From the IMG/VR virus record IMGVR_UViG_3300017917_000577, positions 1-20,290 of that record: a stretch of DNA of 20,290 bases; one strand, 5' to 3'. The position numbers and the translations under genes were made by a program. Positions 13,329-20,290 of this stretch are shown here, one piece after another. Positions within the stretch are counted from its first letter, which is position 1. Every line of letters begins with the position of its first letter. The notes under the pieces were generated by a model, which ran no database searches, was not told the DNA's origin, and was given only the letters and a program-made list of their open reading frames with translations. This DNA is from a virus.

Positions 13329-13798
13329 TGTTGCCTGACGAACAAGAGCTTTCTGATGTAAAATTGCAGGTGGGTCTGCTTGGCAAAGATGTTGAGCAGA
13401 CTAATCGGCTTTGTAATGCTATCTCTGAATCTATTGATAAGATGCAAGAGATGAATACAAACATGGTTAGGATGATAACTCTCCATGAACAAAGACACGA
13501 ACAACACGAAAAAGCAGAAACAGAATTGAAAAACGATATTAAAGAATTACATTCTCGTATCACAACAGTCAATAGGGAAATCCATGATAGGATTGACCAG
13601 GTTGAACACCATATCAGTTCTCGTATTGATGCTTTGCGTAGTGACCTTGCTAATCACAAGAAACAAGATACTGAAAAAACTAATGTTGGTGAAAGATTGG
13701 CAAAAATAGAACAATGGCAATGGATGGCGGCAGGTGCGATTGCAGTCATTTCATGGTTAATAGGGCATTCCGACTTTATCGGCAAATTATTGAAATAA
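13328..13798 (+). CDS. Coiled-coil protein with C-terminal membrane anchor
   Basis: A 156-residue protein. Most of it (~5-128) is charged and heptad-like, with His-rich stretches such as HEQRHEQHEKAE and VNREIHDRIDQVEHH. A single hydrophobic segment at ~132-145 (AAGAIAVISWLIG) sits near the C-terminus. The layout resembles XhlA-type haemolysin or holin-associated proteins: cytoplasmic coiled coil plus tail anchor. It ends the lysis cassette, and its stop codon lies in the hairpin at the module boundary. Confidence 0.8.
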   Translation: MLPDEQELSDVKLQVGLLGKDVEQTNRLCNAISESIDKMQEMNTNMVRMITLHEQRHEQHEKAETELKNDIKELHSRITTVNREIHDRIDQVEHHISSRIDALRSDLANHKKQDTEKTNVGERLAKIEQWQWMAAGAIAVISWLIGHSDFIGKLLK

Positions 13799-13818
13799 AC
13801 TTGATTTAGTTTATTTTA
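13791..13818 (+). terminator. A/T-rich hairpin at the module boundary
   Basis: AAATAAACT (13793-13801) pairs with AGTTTATTT (13808-13816), nine perfect base pairs around a six-base loop, extended by a G-U and a U-A pair. The 3' side is U-rich (TATTTGTTA). It overlaps the stop codon of the lysis cassette. The stem has only one G-C pair, so it would be a weak terminator. It also overlaps the -35 of the promoter candidate and could be an operator. Confidence 0.4.
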
Positions 13819-13829
13819 TTTGTTATACT
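13801..13829 (+). promoter_or_regulatory. Sigma70-like promoter for the replication module
   Basis: TTGATT (13801-13806) and TATACT (13824-13829) are spaced by exactly 17 bases: 4/6 and 5/6 matches to the bacterial consensus. The start point would fall near 13836, the A of the primase ATG, and there is no Shine-Dalgarno. It lies in one of the few gaps of the window, just where late lysis genes give way to replication genes. Confidence 0.55.
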
Positions 13830-13835
13830 TATATT

Positions 13836-14867
13836 ATGGCATTACATATTGATTCAAAATATGTGGGTTTAATTTCCCACCGTCTCCGAAATTTCAAGCG
13901 TAAGAATGATTACCTTTGGAATTTCTCATGTCCCATTTGTGGCGATTCTAAGAAGAATCTAAACAAGGCAAGGGGTTATGTTTATAAAAAGGGCAACAAC
14001 TTATTTTATTCTTGTAAAAACTGTGGCATTGGCACCACAATAGGTAGATTATTGGAATCTGTTGATGGTTCAGTTTACAAAGAATATATCCTTGAGAGAT
14101 ATAAGTCTGGTGAAAGCAATACATCACATTTCAAAGCGGAAACTCTTGCTGTCCCTACTGTCCGATTTGATAAGGTGGATAAACAAAAAGTATTTGAACA
14201 CGCAGAATGGTTATCAAATTTACCTGAAGAACATTTCTGTATTCAATATGCTATTAAGAGGCAATTACCAAAACAATTTTATGATAAGTTATTGTTTACC
14301 TCACATTACAAAAAATTCGTAGATAATTTAGTTCCTAATCACGGAAAAAAACTAGTTGATGATGCTCGTCTAATCATTCCATTCTATGATGAATATAATG
14401 AATTGATTGCTGTGTCTGGTCGTGCATTGGAAACCAGTGATAAAACGCTAAGATATATAACTATTCGTGCTAATGGCAGTGAAAGTAAATTGATTTATGG
14501 TATGGACAGAGTGAACATTCACGAACCTGTAAAGATTGTTGAGGGGCCAATTGATAGTTTATTCTTATCCAATTGTGTGGCCAGTGGAGATGCTAATTTG
14601 TTAGTAGTTGCAGATGGTATTTCAGCAGGTAAAAAAGTTTTGATTTATGACAATGAACCACGCAATAAAGATATTGTGAAATTGATGGCAGATGCAATCA
14701 AATCAGGTCATAATGTAGTAATTTGGCCTGACACCATTTCAGCAAAAGACATAAATGAGATGATAATGAGCGGAATTGCCGTGGATGAGATAGAAAAGAT
14801 TATAAGTAGTAATACTGTTTCGGGATTAGAAGCACAATTGAAATTTAATTTTTGGAAGAAAGTATAA
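13836..14867 (+). CDS. 61: DNA primase, T4 gp61-like
   Basis: This 343-residue protein (T4 gp61: 342) makes RNA primers for lagging-strand synthesis with the gp41-type helicase. An N-terminal zinc-binding domain has CPICGD (C32, C35) and CKNCG (C60, C63). The TOPRIM-like core has KIVEGPIDSLF (E236) and LIYDNEPRNKD (D272), closely matching gp61's VLEGPIDSLF and LDNEPRH; IIPFYDEYNELIAVSGRALE also aligns well with gp61. The ATG at 13836 lacks a Shine-Dalgarno. It is followed by thyX after one base. Confidence 0.95.
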   Translation: MALHIDSKYVGLISHRLRNFKRKNDYLWNFSCPICGDSKKNLNKARGYVYKKGNNLFYSCKNCGIGTTIGRLLESVDGSVYKEYILERYKSGESNTSHFKAETLAVPTVRFDKVDKQKVFEHAEWLSNLPEEHFCIQYAIKRQLPKQFYDKLLFTSHYKKFVDNLVPNHGKKLVDDARLIIPFYDEYNELIAVSGRALETSDKTLRYITIRANGSESKLIYGMDRVNIHEPVKIVEGPIDSLFLSNCVASGDANLLVVADGISAGKKVLIYDNEPRNKDIVKLMADAIKSGHNVVIWPDTISAKDINEMIMSGIAVDEIEKIISSNTVSGLEAQLKFNFWKKV

Positions 14868-14868
14868 T

Positions 14869-15549
14869 ATGAATGTGAAGTTGGTAAGTTATTCGGCACC
14901 ATCACCAACGATGCCGGAAGAAATGAAAGATGCACAAGACCTGATTGCTTTTTGTGCAAGAGTTTCAAACCCTAGTAATCAATTGAATACCGAAACCTCC
15001 GAGAAGTTAATACGATATCTAATCAAGCACAAACATTGGTCACCACTTGAGATGGTAAGTGCTTGCTTAGAAATTGAAACCACCAGAGATATTGCAAGGC
15101 AGATTCTACGACACCGTAGTTTTTCTTTCCAAGAATTCTCACAGCGTTATGCTGACCCCACAAAAGATTTGGACTTTGTGTTACGAGAAGCCAGATTGCA
15201 AGATACAAAAAATAGACAGAATAGTGTAGAATTAGAACCTACACTTGGTAATGAAAATTTAAAAGAACAATGGAAACAACACCAACAACGTGTGATTGCA
15301 TCTGCCAAAGAAGCATATACATGGGCAGTTAATAATGGTATCGCAAAAGAACAAGCTCGTGCAGTATTGCCAGAAGGTAATACGGTATCAAGATTGTATA
15401 TGAACGGTACATTGAGAAGTTGGATTCATTTCATTGAATTGCGTAGTGCAAACGGTACACAAAAAGAACACCGTTTGGTTGCAGTAGAATGTGCGAAAGC
15501 AATTGCTGCCATTTTCCCAATGGCATCAGAGTTTATAACAAAAGAATAA
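14869..15549 (+). CDS. thyX: Flavin-dependent thymidylate synthase ThyX
   Basis: A 226-residue ThyX, which makes dTMP from dUMP with methylene-tetrahydrofolate, FAD and NADPH. The signature RHRSFSFQEFSQRY is at 81-94 (RHRX7S with S91); the usual Asn before Glu is Gln88. EQARAVLPEGNTVSRLYMNG and WIHFIELRSANGTQKEHR match the conserved C-terminal half. It works with the RNR next to it to supply dTTP. Phage ThyX is common in aquatic myoviruses, whose hosts often use ThyX too. Confidence 0.96.
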   Translation: MNVKLVSYSAPSPTMPEEMKDAQDLIAFCARVSNPSNQLNTETSEKLIRYLIKHKHWSPLEMVSACLEIETTRDIARQILRHRSFSFQEFSQRYADPTKDLDFVLREARLQDTKNRQNSVELEPTLGNENLKEQWKQHQQRVIASAKEAYTWAVNNGIAKEQARAVLPEGNTVSRLYMNGTLRSWIHFIELRSANGTQKEHRLVAVECAKAIAAIFPMASEFITKE

Positions 15550-15568
15550 TAATAATTTGGAGTATTTA

Positions 15569-17359
15569 ATGGAAGATATCGTTCACGGTATTAAGGTAGA
15601 CTATTCTCGTGATTCTTTGTTTGATGAATTAGGCATCAAGCGATTGAAAGAATCATACATGAGAGAAGATGAACAATCCCCACAGGAGAGATTTGCATAT
15701 GTATCAAAGGCGTTTGGGTCTAATGAGGAACACTCGCAAAGACTTTACGAATATAGCTCTAAACATTGGCTTTCTTATTCTACTCCCATTCTTTCTTTTG
15801 GGCGTAGTAAGCGTGGCCTTCCTATATCATGTTTTCTCCCTTATCTTCACGATTCGGCAGAGGGTCTTGTTGATACTCTGGCGGAAGTAAACTGGTTATC
15901 AATGTTAGGAGGCGGTGTTGGTATCGGCCTCGGAATTAGGAGTGCTGATGATAAATCTACAGGAGTTATGCCTCATCTTAGGACTTATGATGCTAGCAGT
16001 TTGGCATATCGTCAGGGAAGAACACGCAGAGGTTCGTATGCTGCTTACCTTGATATTTCTCATCCTGATGTTCTTATGTTTTTGGAGATAAGAAAACCTA
16101 CAGGTGACCAAAATATGCGTTGCTTGAATCTCCATCATGGTATTAATATCACCGATGAATTCATGCAATTGGTTGAGAAGTCTATGTTAGACCCACACGC
16201 TGATGATACATGGGAATTAAAAGACCCAGCGTCTGGTGTTGTTCGTGATACTGTATCTGCTCGTGAACTATGGCAAAGAATCCTTGAAACTCGTATGTTG
16301 ACAGGTGAACCATATATTCATTTCATTGATACAAGTAACCGTGCTATGCCACAATTTCAAAAGGATAAAGGTTTGAAGATTCAACAATCAAACCTATGCT
16401 CTGAAATTATTTTACCTACTGATAAAGATAGAACAGCTGTATGTTGTTTATCCTCTGTAAATTTGGAATACTTTGATGATTGGAAAAATGACCCTCTATT
16501 CTTACGAGATATGGCTGAGATGCTTGATAATGTATTACAACATTTTATTGATAATGCACCGGCACCAGTTGCCAGAGCGGTACACTCAGCAAGGATGGAA
16601 AGGAGCATTGGTGTTGGCGCTCTAGGTTTCCACGCTTACTTACAAAGTAAAGGTTTGGCATTTGAAGGTGTAATGGCCAAATCAGCTAATATTCGTATGT
16701 TCAAACATATAAGGACAAAATTAAATGAAGCAAATCTTGCGTTGGGCTCAGAACGCGGCTCTCCTAGTGATTGTGCTGGCACCGGTTTACGGTTCGCTCA
16801 TGTTATGGCAGTGGCACCTAACGCCAGCTCAAGCATCCTTATGGGTAATACCTCTCCTAGCATTGAGCCATATCGTGCTAATGCTTACAGGCAGGATACT
16901 CTCTCAGGATCATACCTGAATAAGAATCGTTATTTGGATAAAATTATCCGTGATAGAGCAAAAGATGATGCTGAATACCAAGATACTTGGTCTAGCATTA
17001 TTGCTAATGATGGCTCAGTTCAACACTTAGATATGTTGACTGAGATTGAAAAAGAAGTATTCAAAACATCAATGGAAATTGACCAACGATGGGTAATTGA
17101 ACACGCTGCTGATAGACAAGAGTTTATTGACCAAGCACAATCACTTAATCTATTCTTTAGACCTGATGTGAATGTGAAGTATCTTCATGCTTGCCATTTC
17201 TTAGCGTGGAAGAAAGGACTAAAGACATTGTATTACTGCCGTAGTGAGAAACTTGCAAAGGCTGATAAAGTATCTAAACGAATTGAGAGAGAAGTTATCA
17301 AAGAATTAGATATGTCAGCAATTGCACAAGGTAACGAGTGCTTGGCTTGCGAAGGCTAA
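15569..17359 (+). CDS. nrdA: Class I ribonucleotide reductase, alpha subunit
   Basis: The start is ATG 15569 (596 residues): GGAG at 15559-15562 lies six bases upstream, better than the in-frame TTG at 15557. It reduces NDPs to dNDPs using the NrdB radical. Active-site Cys: C88 in ISCFL and C292 in AVCCLSS form the reducing pair; C277 in SNLCSEI is the thiyl position, with N275 and E279. MERSIGVGALGFH and PNASSSILMGNTSPSIEPY are conserved. The C-terminal CLACEG (C591, C594) would be the redox shuttle to glutaredoxin or thioredoxin. It is short (E. coli 761) because the N-terminal ATP cone is absent, so dATP activity inhibition is not expected. Downstream genes are co-directional up to nrdB. 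Confidence 0.96.
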   Translation: MEDIVHGIKVDYSRDSLFDELGIKRLKESYMREDEQSPQERFAYVSKAFGSNEEHSQRLYEYSSKHWLSYSTPILSFGRSKRGLPISCFLPYLHDSAEGLVDTLAEVNWLSMLGGGVGIGLGIRSADDKSTGVMPHLRTYDASSLAYRQGRTRRGSYAAYLDISHPDVLMFLEIRKPTGDQNMRCLNLHHGINITDEFMQLVEKSMLDPHADDTWELKDPASGVVRDTVSARELWQRILETRMLTGEPYIHFIDTSNRAMPQFQKDKGLKIQQSNLCSEIILPTDKDRTAVCCLSSVNLEYFDDWKNDPLFLRDMAEMLDNVLQHFIDNAPAPVARAVHSARMERSIGVGALGFHAYLQSKGLAFEGVMAKSANIRMFKHIRTKLNEANLALGSERGSPSDCAGTGLRFAHVMAVAPNASSSILMGNTSPSIEPYRANAYRQDTLSGSYLNKNRYLDKIIRDRAKDDAEYQDTWSSIIANDGSVQHLDMLTEIEKEVFKTSMEIDQRWVIEHAADRQEFIDQAQSLNLFFRPDVNVKYLHACHFLAWKKGLKTLYYCRSEKLAKADKVSKRIEREVIKELDMSAIAQGNECLACEG

Positions 17360-17360
17360 C

Positions 17361-18011
17361 ATGGCACACATTGTTGCTAATTTACCACCAGTAAAATGTT
17401 TTGTTCGTAAAGAGTTCCTCTATGACTTTGAAAAAGGTCATGGAGAACTTGTTCCTTGTTGGTGGGTGTCCATCAAATCATTAAGGGGTCAGGCATTTCG
17501 TATAGAGGCATATCTAAATGAATATGGTGCTCTGTATGATAAACTACCTATACACGCATTTTGTTGGAAACAAATTGAAGGCAAACCATTGCCACTAGAT
17601 TATTTACAGTTGTGGGATAGTTTATCTTATGATATCACAGTAATCAAAAAAGCACAGTTACAGTCAATGAAATGTAAAATCAAATTGAAAGATGGTGGCT
17701 GGGCATTTGGTGAATATATGTTTACAGTTGATTCAGCACATCCAGATTTTAATATTATAGATACAGGTTTCAGTGAGGATGTGGAAGACCACAAATCATA
17801 TAATTTTGTAAAACTAGATAATGGCCAATTTGCAGCACAACCCAACAATCGTATGTTAGTATTAGAACCAAGTAGTAATCCAAAAGAATTAAAAATTCCA
17901 GATTTCCGTGTGGCCACAAAGCGTTGGTCTGTTGAAACAGAAGCTAAATGGGCACTAGGAGATACAAACACCGTAATGTATGAGGTAAAAGATGAACTTA
18001 GAAAAGATTGA
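17361..18011 (+). CDS. Conserved phage protein between nrdA and nrdB
   Basis: The start is ATG 17361 (216 residues), two bases after nrdA; an earlier in-frame ATG at 17322 lies inside nrdA. It contains VANLPPVKCFVRKEFLYDF, WVSIKSLRGQAFRIEAYLNE, YGALYDKLPIHAF and LDNGQFAAQPNNR. I recognise this as a protein repeatedly found beside RNR genes in T4-like aquatic phages, with no function known to me. It is soluble and mixed alpha/beta by appearance, with no signal sequence. The constant neighbourhood suggests a role near dNTP synthesis, which is inference. Confidence 0.85.
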   Translation: MAHIVANLPPVKCFVRKEFLYDFEKGHGELVPCWWVSIKSLRGQAFRIEAYLNEYGALYDKLPIHAFCWKQIEGKPLPLDYLQLWDSLSYDITVIKKAQLQSMKCKIKLKDGGWAFGEYMFTVDSAHPDFNIIDTGFSEDVEDHKSYNFVKLDNGQFAAQPNNRMLVLEPSSNPKELKIPDFRVATKRWSVETEAKWALGDTNTVMYEVKDELRKD

Positions 18012-18177
18012 ACACCACATTAAACATTTAGAAGATTTACATTGGAAACTAAACAAAGATATTGATTTAATGGAAAGACACGGTAAATATACCGATTTTG
18101 AATTAGAAAAGATGAAAAAAGAAAGATTAAAAATTAAAGACGAGATTGAAACTATGAAACAGAGAATGGCCGCATGA
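17992..18177 (+). CDS. Small coiled-coil protein, DUF465/YdcH-like
   Basis: A 61-residue, highly charged helical protein. The pattern IEHHIKHLEDLHWKLNKDID followed by ELEKMKKERLKIKDEIE matches the DUF465 (YdcH) helical hairpin family, seen in some T4-like phages. It overlaps the preceding gene by 20 bases and nrdB by four, so it is translationally coupled to nrdB. Function unknown. Confidence 0.83.
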   Translation: MNLEKIEHHIKHLEDLHWKLNKDIDLMERHGKYTDFELEKMKKERLKIKDEIETMKQRMAA

Positions 18178-19163
18178 AAAAGACAGAACACAAACTAACC
18201 GAATCACGAAATAGTTTTAAACCATTTAATTATCCATGGGCGTATGATGCTTGGTTAAAACATGAACAATCTCATTGGTTACACACCGAAGTGCCTATGC
18301 TGGAAGATGTGAAAGATTGGAAAAAGAAATTAACAGCAAGTGAGAAACAATTTCTAACACATATCTTCCGTTTTTTCACACAAGGTGACATTGATGTGGC
18401 GGGTGGTTATGTAAAGAACTATCTACCATATTTCCCACAACCTGAAGTTCGTATGATGTTGATGGGCTTTGCAGCTCGTGAAGCATTACATATTGCTGCC
18501 TACTCACATCTGATTGAAACATTGGGTCTGCCTGATACAACTTATAATGAATTCTTAGAATATCAGGAAATGAAAGACAAACATGATTATGTTATGGACT
18601 TATCTGAGAAAAATGGAACAAAAGAAAACACAGCAAGACACATCGCTGTATTTTCAGCATTCACCGAAGGTATGCAGTTGTTCTCTAGTTTTATTATGTT
18701 GTTGAATTTCCCACGACATGGTAAAATGAAAGGTATGGGTCAGATTGTTACTTGGTCTATTGTTGATGAAACAATGCACGCTGAGAATATGATGAAACTA
18801 TTTAAGACATACATACATGAGAATACTGAAATCTGGAACGATGAATTAAAAGAATCTATCTATTCTATTGCAGAAAAAATGGTAGAATTGGAAGATAAAT
18901 TCATTGATTTGGCCTTCAGTATGGGTGAAATGGAAGGTCTAACCAAAGAAGAATTGAAACAATACATTCGTTATATTGCTGATAGACGATTGATTGGTCT
19001 TGGTATGAAAGGCATCTTCAAGGTCAAACGCAATCCGTTGCCTTGGGTTGAAGAAATGATTAATGCACCAACACACACTAACTTTTTTGAGAATCGTGCT
19101 ACAGACTATGCCAAAGGTGCATTGAGTGGTTCGTGGGACGATGTATGGGGTAAAGCCGCATAA
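18174..19163 (+). CDS. nrdB: Class I ribonucleotide reductase, beta subunit
   Basis: A 329-residue small subunit that houses the di-metal centre and radical used by NrdA. Ligands visible: likely E39 (HTEVPM), E103 and H106 (REALH), E165 (TEGMQLF), E199 and H202 (DETMH). The radical tyrosine is Y110, at H+4 in ALHIAAY. YPWAYDAW, FFTQGD, YQEMKDKHDY and MKGMGQIVTW closely match the alphaproteobacterial/cyanophage NrdB type. The usual Met-Glu before the first His pair is Arg-Glu here. The C-terminus, NFFENRATDYAKG and a short Trp/Asp tail, should dock on NrdA. Confidence 0.95.
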   Translation: MKKTEHKLTESRNSFKPFNYPWAYDAWLKHEQSHWLHTEVPMLEDVKDWKKKLTASEKQFLTHIFRFFTQGDIDVAGGYVKNYLPYFPQPEVRMMLMGFAAREALHIAAYSHLIETLGLPDTTYNEFLEYQEMKDKHDYVMDLSEKNGTKENTARHIAVFSAFTEGMQLFSSFIMLLNFPRHGKMKGMGQIVTWSIVDETMHAENMMKLFKTYIHENTEIWNDELKESIYSIAEKMVELEDKFIDLAFSMGEMEGLTKEELKQYIRYIADRRLIGLGMKGIFKVKRNPLPWVEEMINAPTHTNFFENRATDYAKGALSGSWDDVWGKAA

Positions 19164-19367
19164 ATGGATTTTTGGGATACAAAAACATCCTTCATAAAAG
19201 ATAGGATGGATATTTGTTTATCTTGTGAGGAATACCATAAAACTTTAAAAATTTGTAAAGCCTGTGGTTGTTTTCTTCCATTAAAATCCAGATTTGAAAT
19301 TTCTACCTGCCCTTTAAAAAAGTGGAAAATAATTACAGAAACACAAAAAAGGAATGACCTTAAATGA
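19164..19367 (+). CDS. Small zinc-binding protein
   Basis: A 67-residue protein starting directly after the nrdB stop. It has C18-X2-C21 and KACGC (C31, C34, C36) plus C49 in STCPLKKW, which fits one four-Cys zinc site. SFIKDRMDICLSC and GCFLPLKSRF are a familiar pattern in T4-like phages (DUF6171-like from memory). It may bind nucleic acid or protein; the function is unknown. Confidence 0.82.
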   Translation: MDFWDTKTSFIKDRMDICLSCEEYHKTLKICKACGCFLPLKSRFEISTCPLKKWKIITETQKRNDLK

Positions 19368-19798
19368 AAAAATTATTAGCAATTTTGTTGTTGGTGCCTA
19401 CACTGGCACTAGCACAGAAGGCACCGCAAGGTGTAACGTATGATGCTCAGATTATTAGAGTGAGTGATGGTGATACAATTGTTATCTCCGCACCATTCTT
19501 ACCTGCACCATTGAAACCAGAACTTGCAGTTCGCATCTATGGTGTGGATACACCAGAGAAAGGTTTTAGAGGTCAGTGTGAATCTGAAAAACAAAGAGGT
19601 GAAGCAGCATCAGCCTTCACAAAACATTTAGTAAGCAAGTCAACACAACGCCAAGTAACTCTCTATGGTTGGGATAAGTTTGGTGGCCGTGTGTTGGGTG
19701 ATATTATCCTTAATGGCCAATCACTACGAACATTACTCATTCAAAATGGGTATGCTCGTGAATACTATGGTGATGCTAAACAATCATGGTGTAACTAA
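19364..19798 (+). CDS. Exported thermonuclease-like (SNase) protein
   Basis: A 144-residue protein starting on an ATGA overlap. MKKLLAILLLVPTLALA is a Sec signal peptide with cleavage expected near residue 17, so the enzyme should act in the periplasm or outside. The SNase fold is clear: VSDGDT (D35, D37), RIYGVDTPEKG (R57, D62, E65) and DKFGGRVLGDI (R109), covering the calcium ligands and the Arg-Glu-Arg catalytic set of staphylococcal nuclease. C72 and C143 could form a disulfide. The target could be host, extracellular or incoming DNA; the sequence does not say. Confidence 0.92.
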   Translation: MKKLLAILLLVPTLALAQKAPQGVTYDAQIIRVSDGDTIVISAPFLPAPLKPELAVRIYGVDTPEKGFRGQCESEKQRGEAASAFTKHLVSKSTQRQVTLYGWDKFGGRVLGDIILNGQSLRTLLIQNGYAREYYGDAKQSWCN

Positions 19799-19947
19799 TG
19801 ACAACATTGAAACACTATTGCGAAGAATGTGATTCTAAGTTTAGTATTCAATACAATGAAGATGATGTAGAAGATAATCCGTCATACTGTCCGTTCTGTT
19901 CTACCTATATACAGGTAGATGAATTGGAACAGGATGACGATTATTGA
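19798..19947 (+). CDS. Small acidic zinc-ribbon protein
   Basis: A 49-residue gene. The ATG at 19798 overlaps the nuclease stop (TAATG), and the stop overlaps the next ATG (TGATG). HYCEECDSKF (C8, C11) and YCPFCSTYI (C31, C34) form a classic zinc ribbon of two CX2C pairs. The rest is very acidic (DDVEDN, ELEQDDDY), so direct DNA binding is unlikely, and protein contact or mimicry is possible. Confidence 0.8.
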   Translation: MTTLKHYCEECDSKFSIQYNEDDVEDNPSYCPFCSTYIQVDELEQDDDY

Positions 19948-20290
19948 TGTGGTTTTATTATAATACAACAGAAGAATTCACAGAAGATGATATACAAGAC
20001 CATTTCGGTTTTGTATATCTTATCACACACATTTCAACCGGTAGAAAATATATTGGTAAGAAATTCTTTACAAAATCCAAAACAAAACAAGTAAAAGGTA
20101 AAAAGAAAAAGACTAGGGTATCTAGCGACTGGCAGACCTATTGGGGTTCAAACGAAGTATTAAAACAAGAAGTAAAACAAAACGGAGAAGAACAATACAC
20201 TAGAGAGATATTGCATTTATGTAAATCAAGGTCTGAATGTAGTTATTGGGAAACTTTTGAGATTTTCTCTCGTCATGCTCTATTATCAGA
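19947..20290 (+). CDS. GIY-YIG-like endonuclease domain protein (3' partial)
   Basis: Starts on a TGATG overlap and is still open at the right edge (114 residues visible). HFGFVYLITHISTGRKYIGKK places GFVY (21-24) and YIG (35-37) as in GIY-YIG nucleases. A basic stretch (KGKKKKTR) and DWQTYWGSN follow; E102 or E105 are candidates for the catalytic Glu. Similar proteins are widespread in T4-like phages and are often called Seg-like. There is no sign of an intron or split gene here, so a homing role is not supported. Confidence 0.8.
   Translation, partial: MWFYYNTTEEFTEDDIQDHFGFVYLITHISTGRKYIGKKFFTKSKTKQVKGKKKKTRVSSDWQTYWGSNEVLKQEVKQNGEEQYTREILHLCKSRSECSYWETFEIFSRHALLS

Noticed and set aside
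14062-14322. 86-codon + frame inside the primase gene
   Set aside because: Fully covered by a strongly recognised primase; composition is typical of an off-frame shadow.
15669-15890. 73-codon hydrophobic +1 frame in nrdA
   Set aside because: The second codon position is the T-rich third position of nrdA, so hydrophobic residues arise automatically; no convincing ribosome site.
19947-20290. Homing endonuclease in a group I intron
   Set aside because: The GIY-YIG-like gene is coupled to its neighbour by TGATG with no split gene or intron-like spacer in view.

Overview
This window is a gene-dense, AT-rich piece of a tailed-phage genome, most likely a T4-like myovirus of a Gram-negative aquatic bacterium. 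All supported genes lie on the + strand, mostly joined by 1-20 base overlaps (ATGA, TAATG, TGATG, GTGA). The T4-like assignment rests on a gp61-type primase of almost the T4 length, class I ribonucleotide reductase subunits of T4-like and alphaproteobacterial style, and an NrdB/ThyX/small zinc-protein layout common in marine and freshwater myoviruses. Two lipoproteins and a spanin-like pair point to a Gram-negative host. The host cannot be named from the sequence. There are no tRNAs, CRISPR arrays, insertion sequences or integrases.

Region 1 (1-4958): four genes for lysine-rich, modular proteins. The first (5' end outside the window) starts inside a P-loop kinase domain and carries a long modular tail. 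The second is a small, very basic protein whose N-terminus resembles the capsid-targeting sequence of T4 internal proteins. The third and fourth carry acidic hinges of the type EEVEQLDE between basic segments. I infer that these proteins enter the prohead and are cut by a gp21-like protease, but this is untested. A good candidate for an overlapping gene (1602-1805) lies inside the first.

Region 2 (4960-9725): virion structure and host binding. A late-promoter-like site precedes a Gly/Ala-rich beta-type protein. Two small conserved proteins follow, then a GTG-started 895-residue fibre (coiled coil, 51 unbroken Gly-X-Y triplets, 44-residue repeats, C1q-like tip) and a LamG-like protein.

Region 3 (9727-13798): lysis and envelope cassette. 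It holds a small basic protein, a spanin-like pair, a second lipoprotein, a GH19-type endolysin, a tryptophan-rich small protein, a cysteine-rich anchored protein, two two-helix membrane proteins (holin candidates), a 55-residue secreted protein and a tail-anchored coiled-coil protein. A perfect TATAAATA lies upstream of the best holin candidate.

Region 4 (13791-20290): replication and nucleotide supply. It opens with the one clear module boundary: an A/T-rich hairpin overlapping a sigma70-like promoter whose predicted start falls on the primase ATG. Then come primase, thyX, nrdA, a conserved unknown, a DUF465-like protein, nrdB, two small zinc-binding proteins, a signal-peptide thermonuclease homologue, and a GIY-YIG-like protein that runs off the right end. 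Together, RNR and ThyX would supply dNTPs while primase acts at the replication fork.
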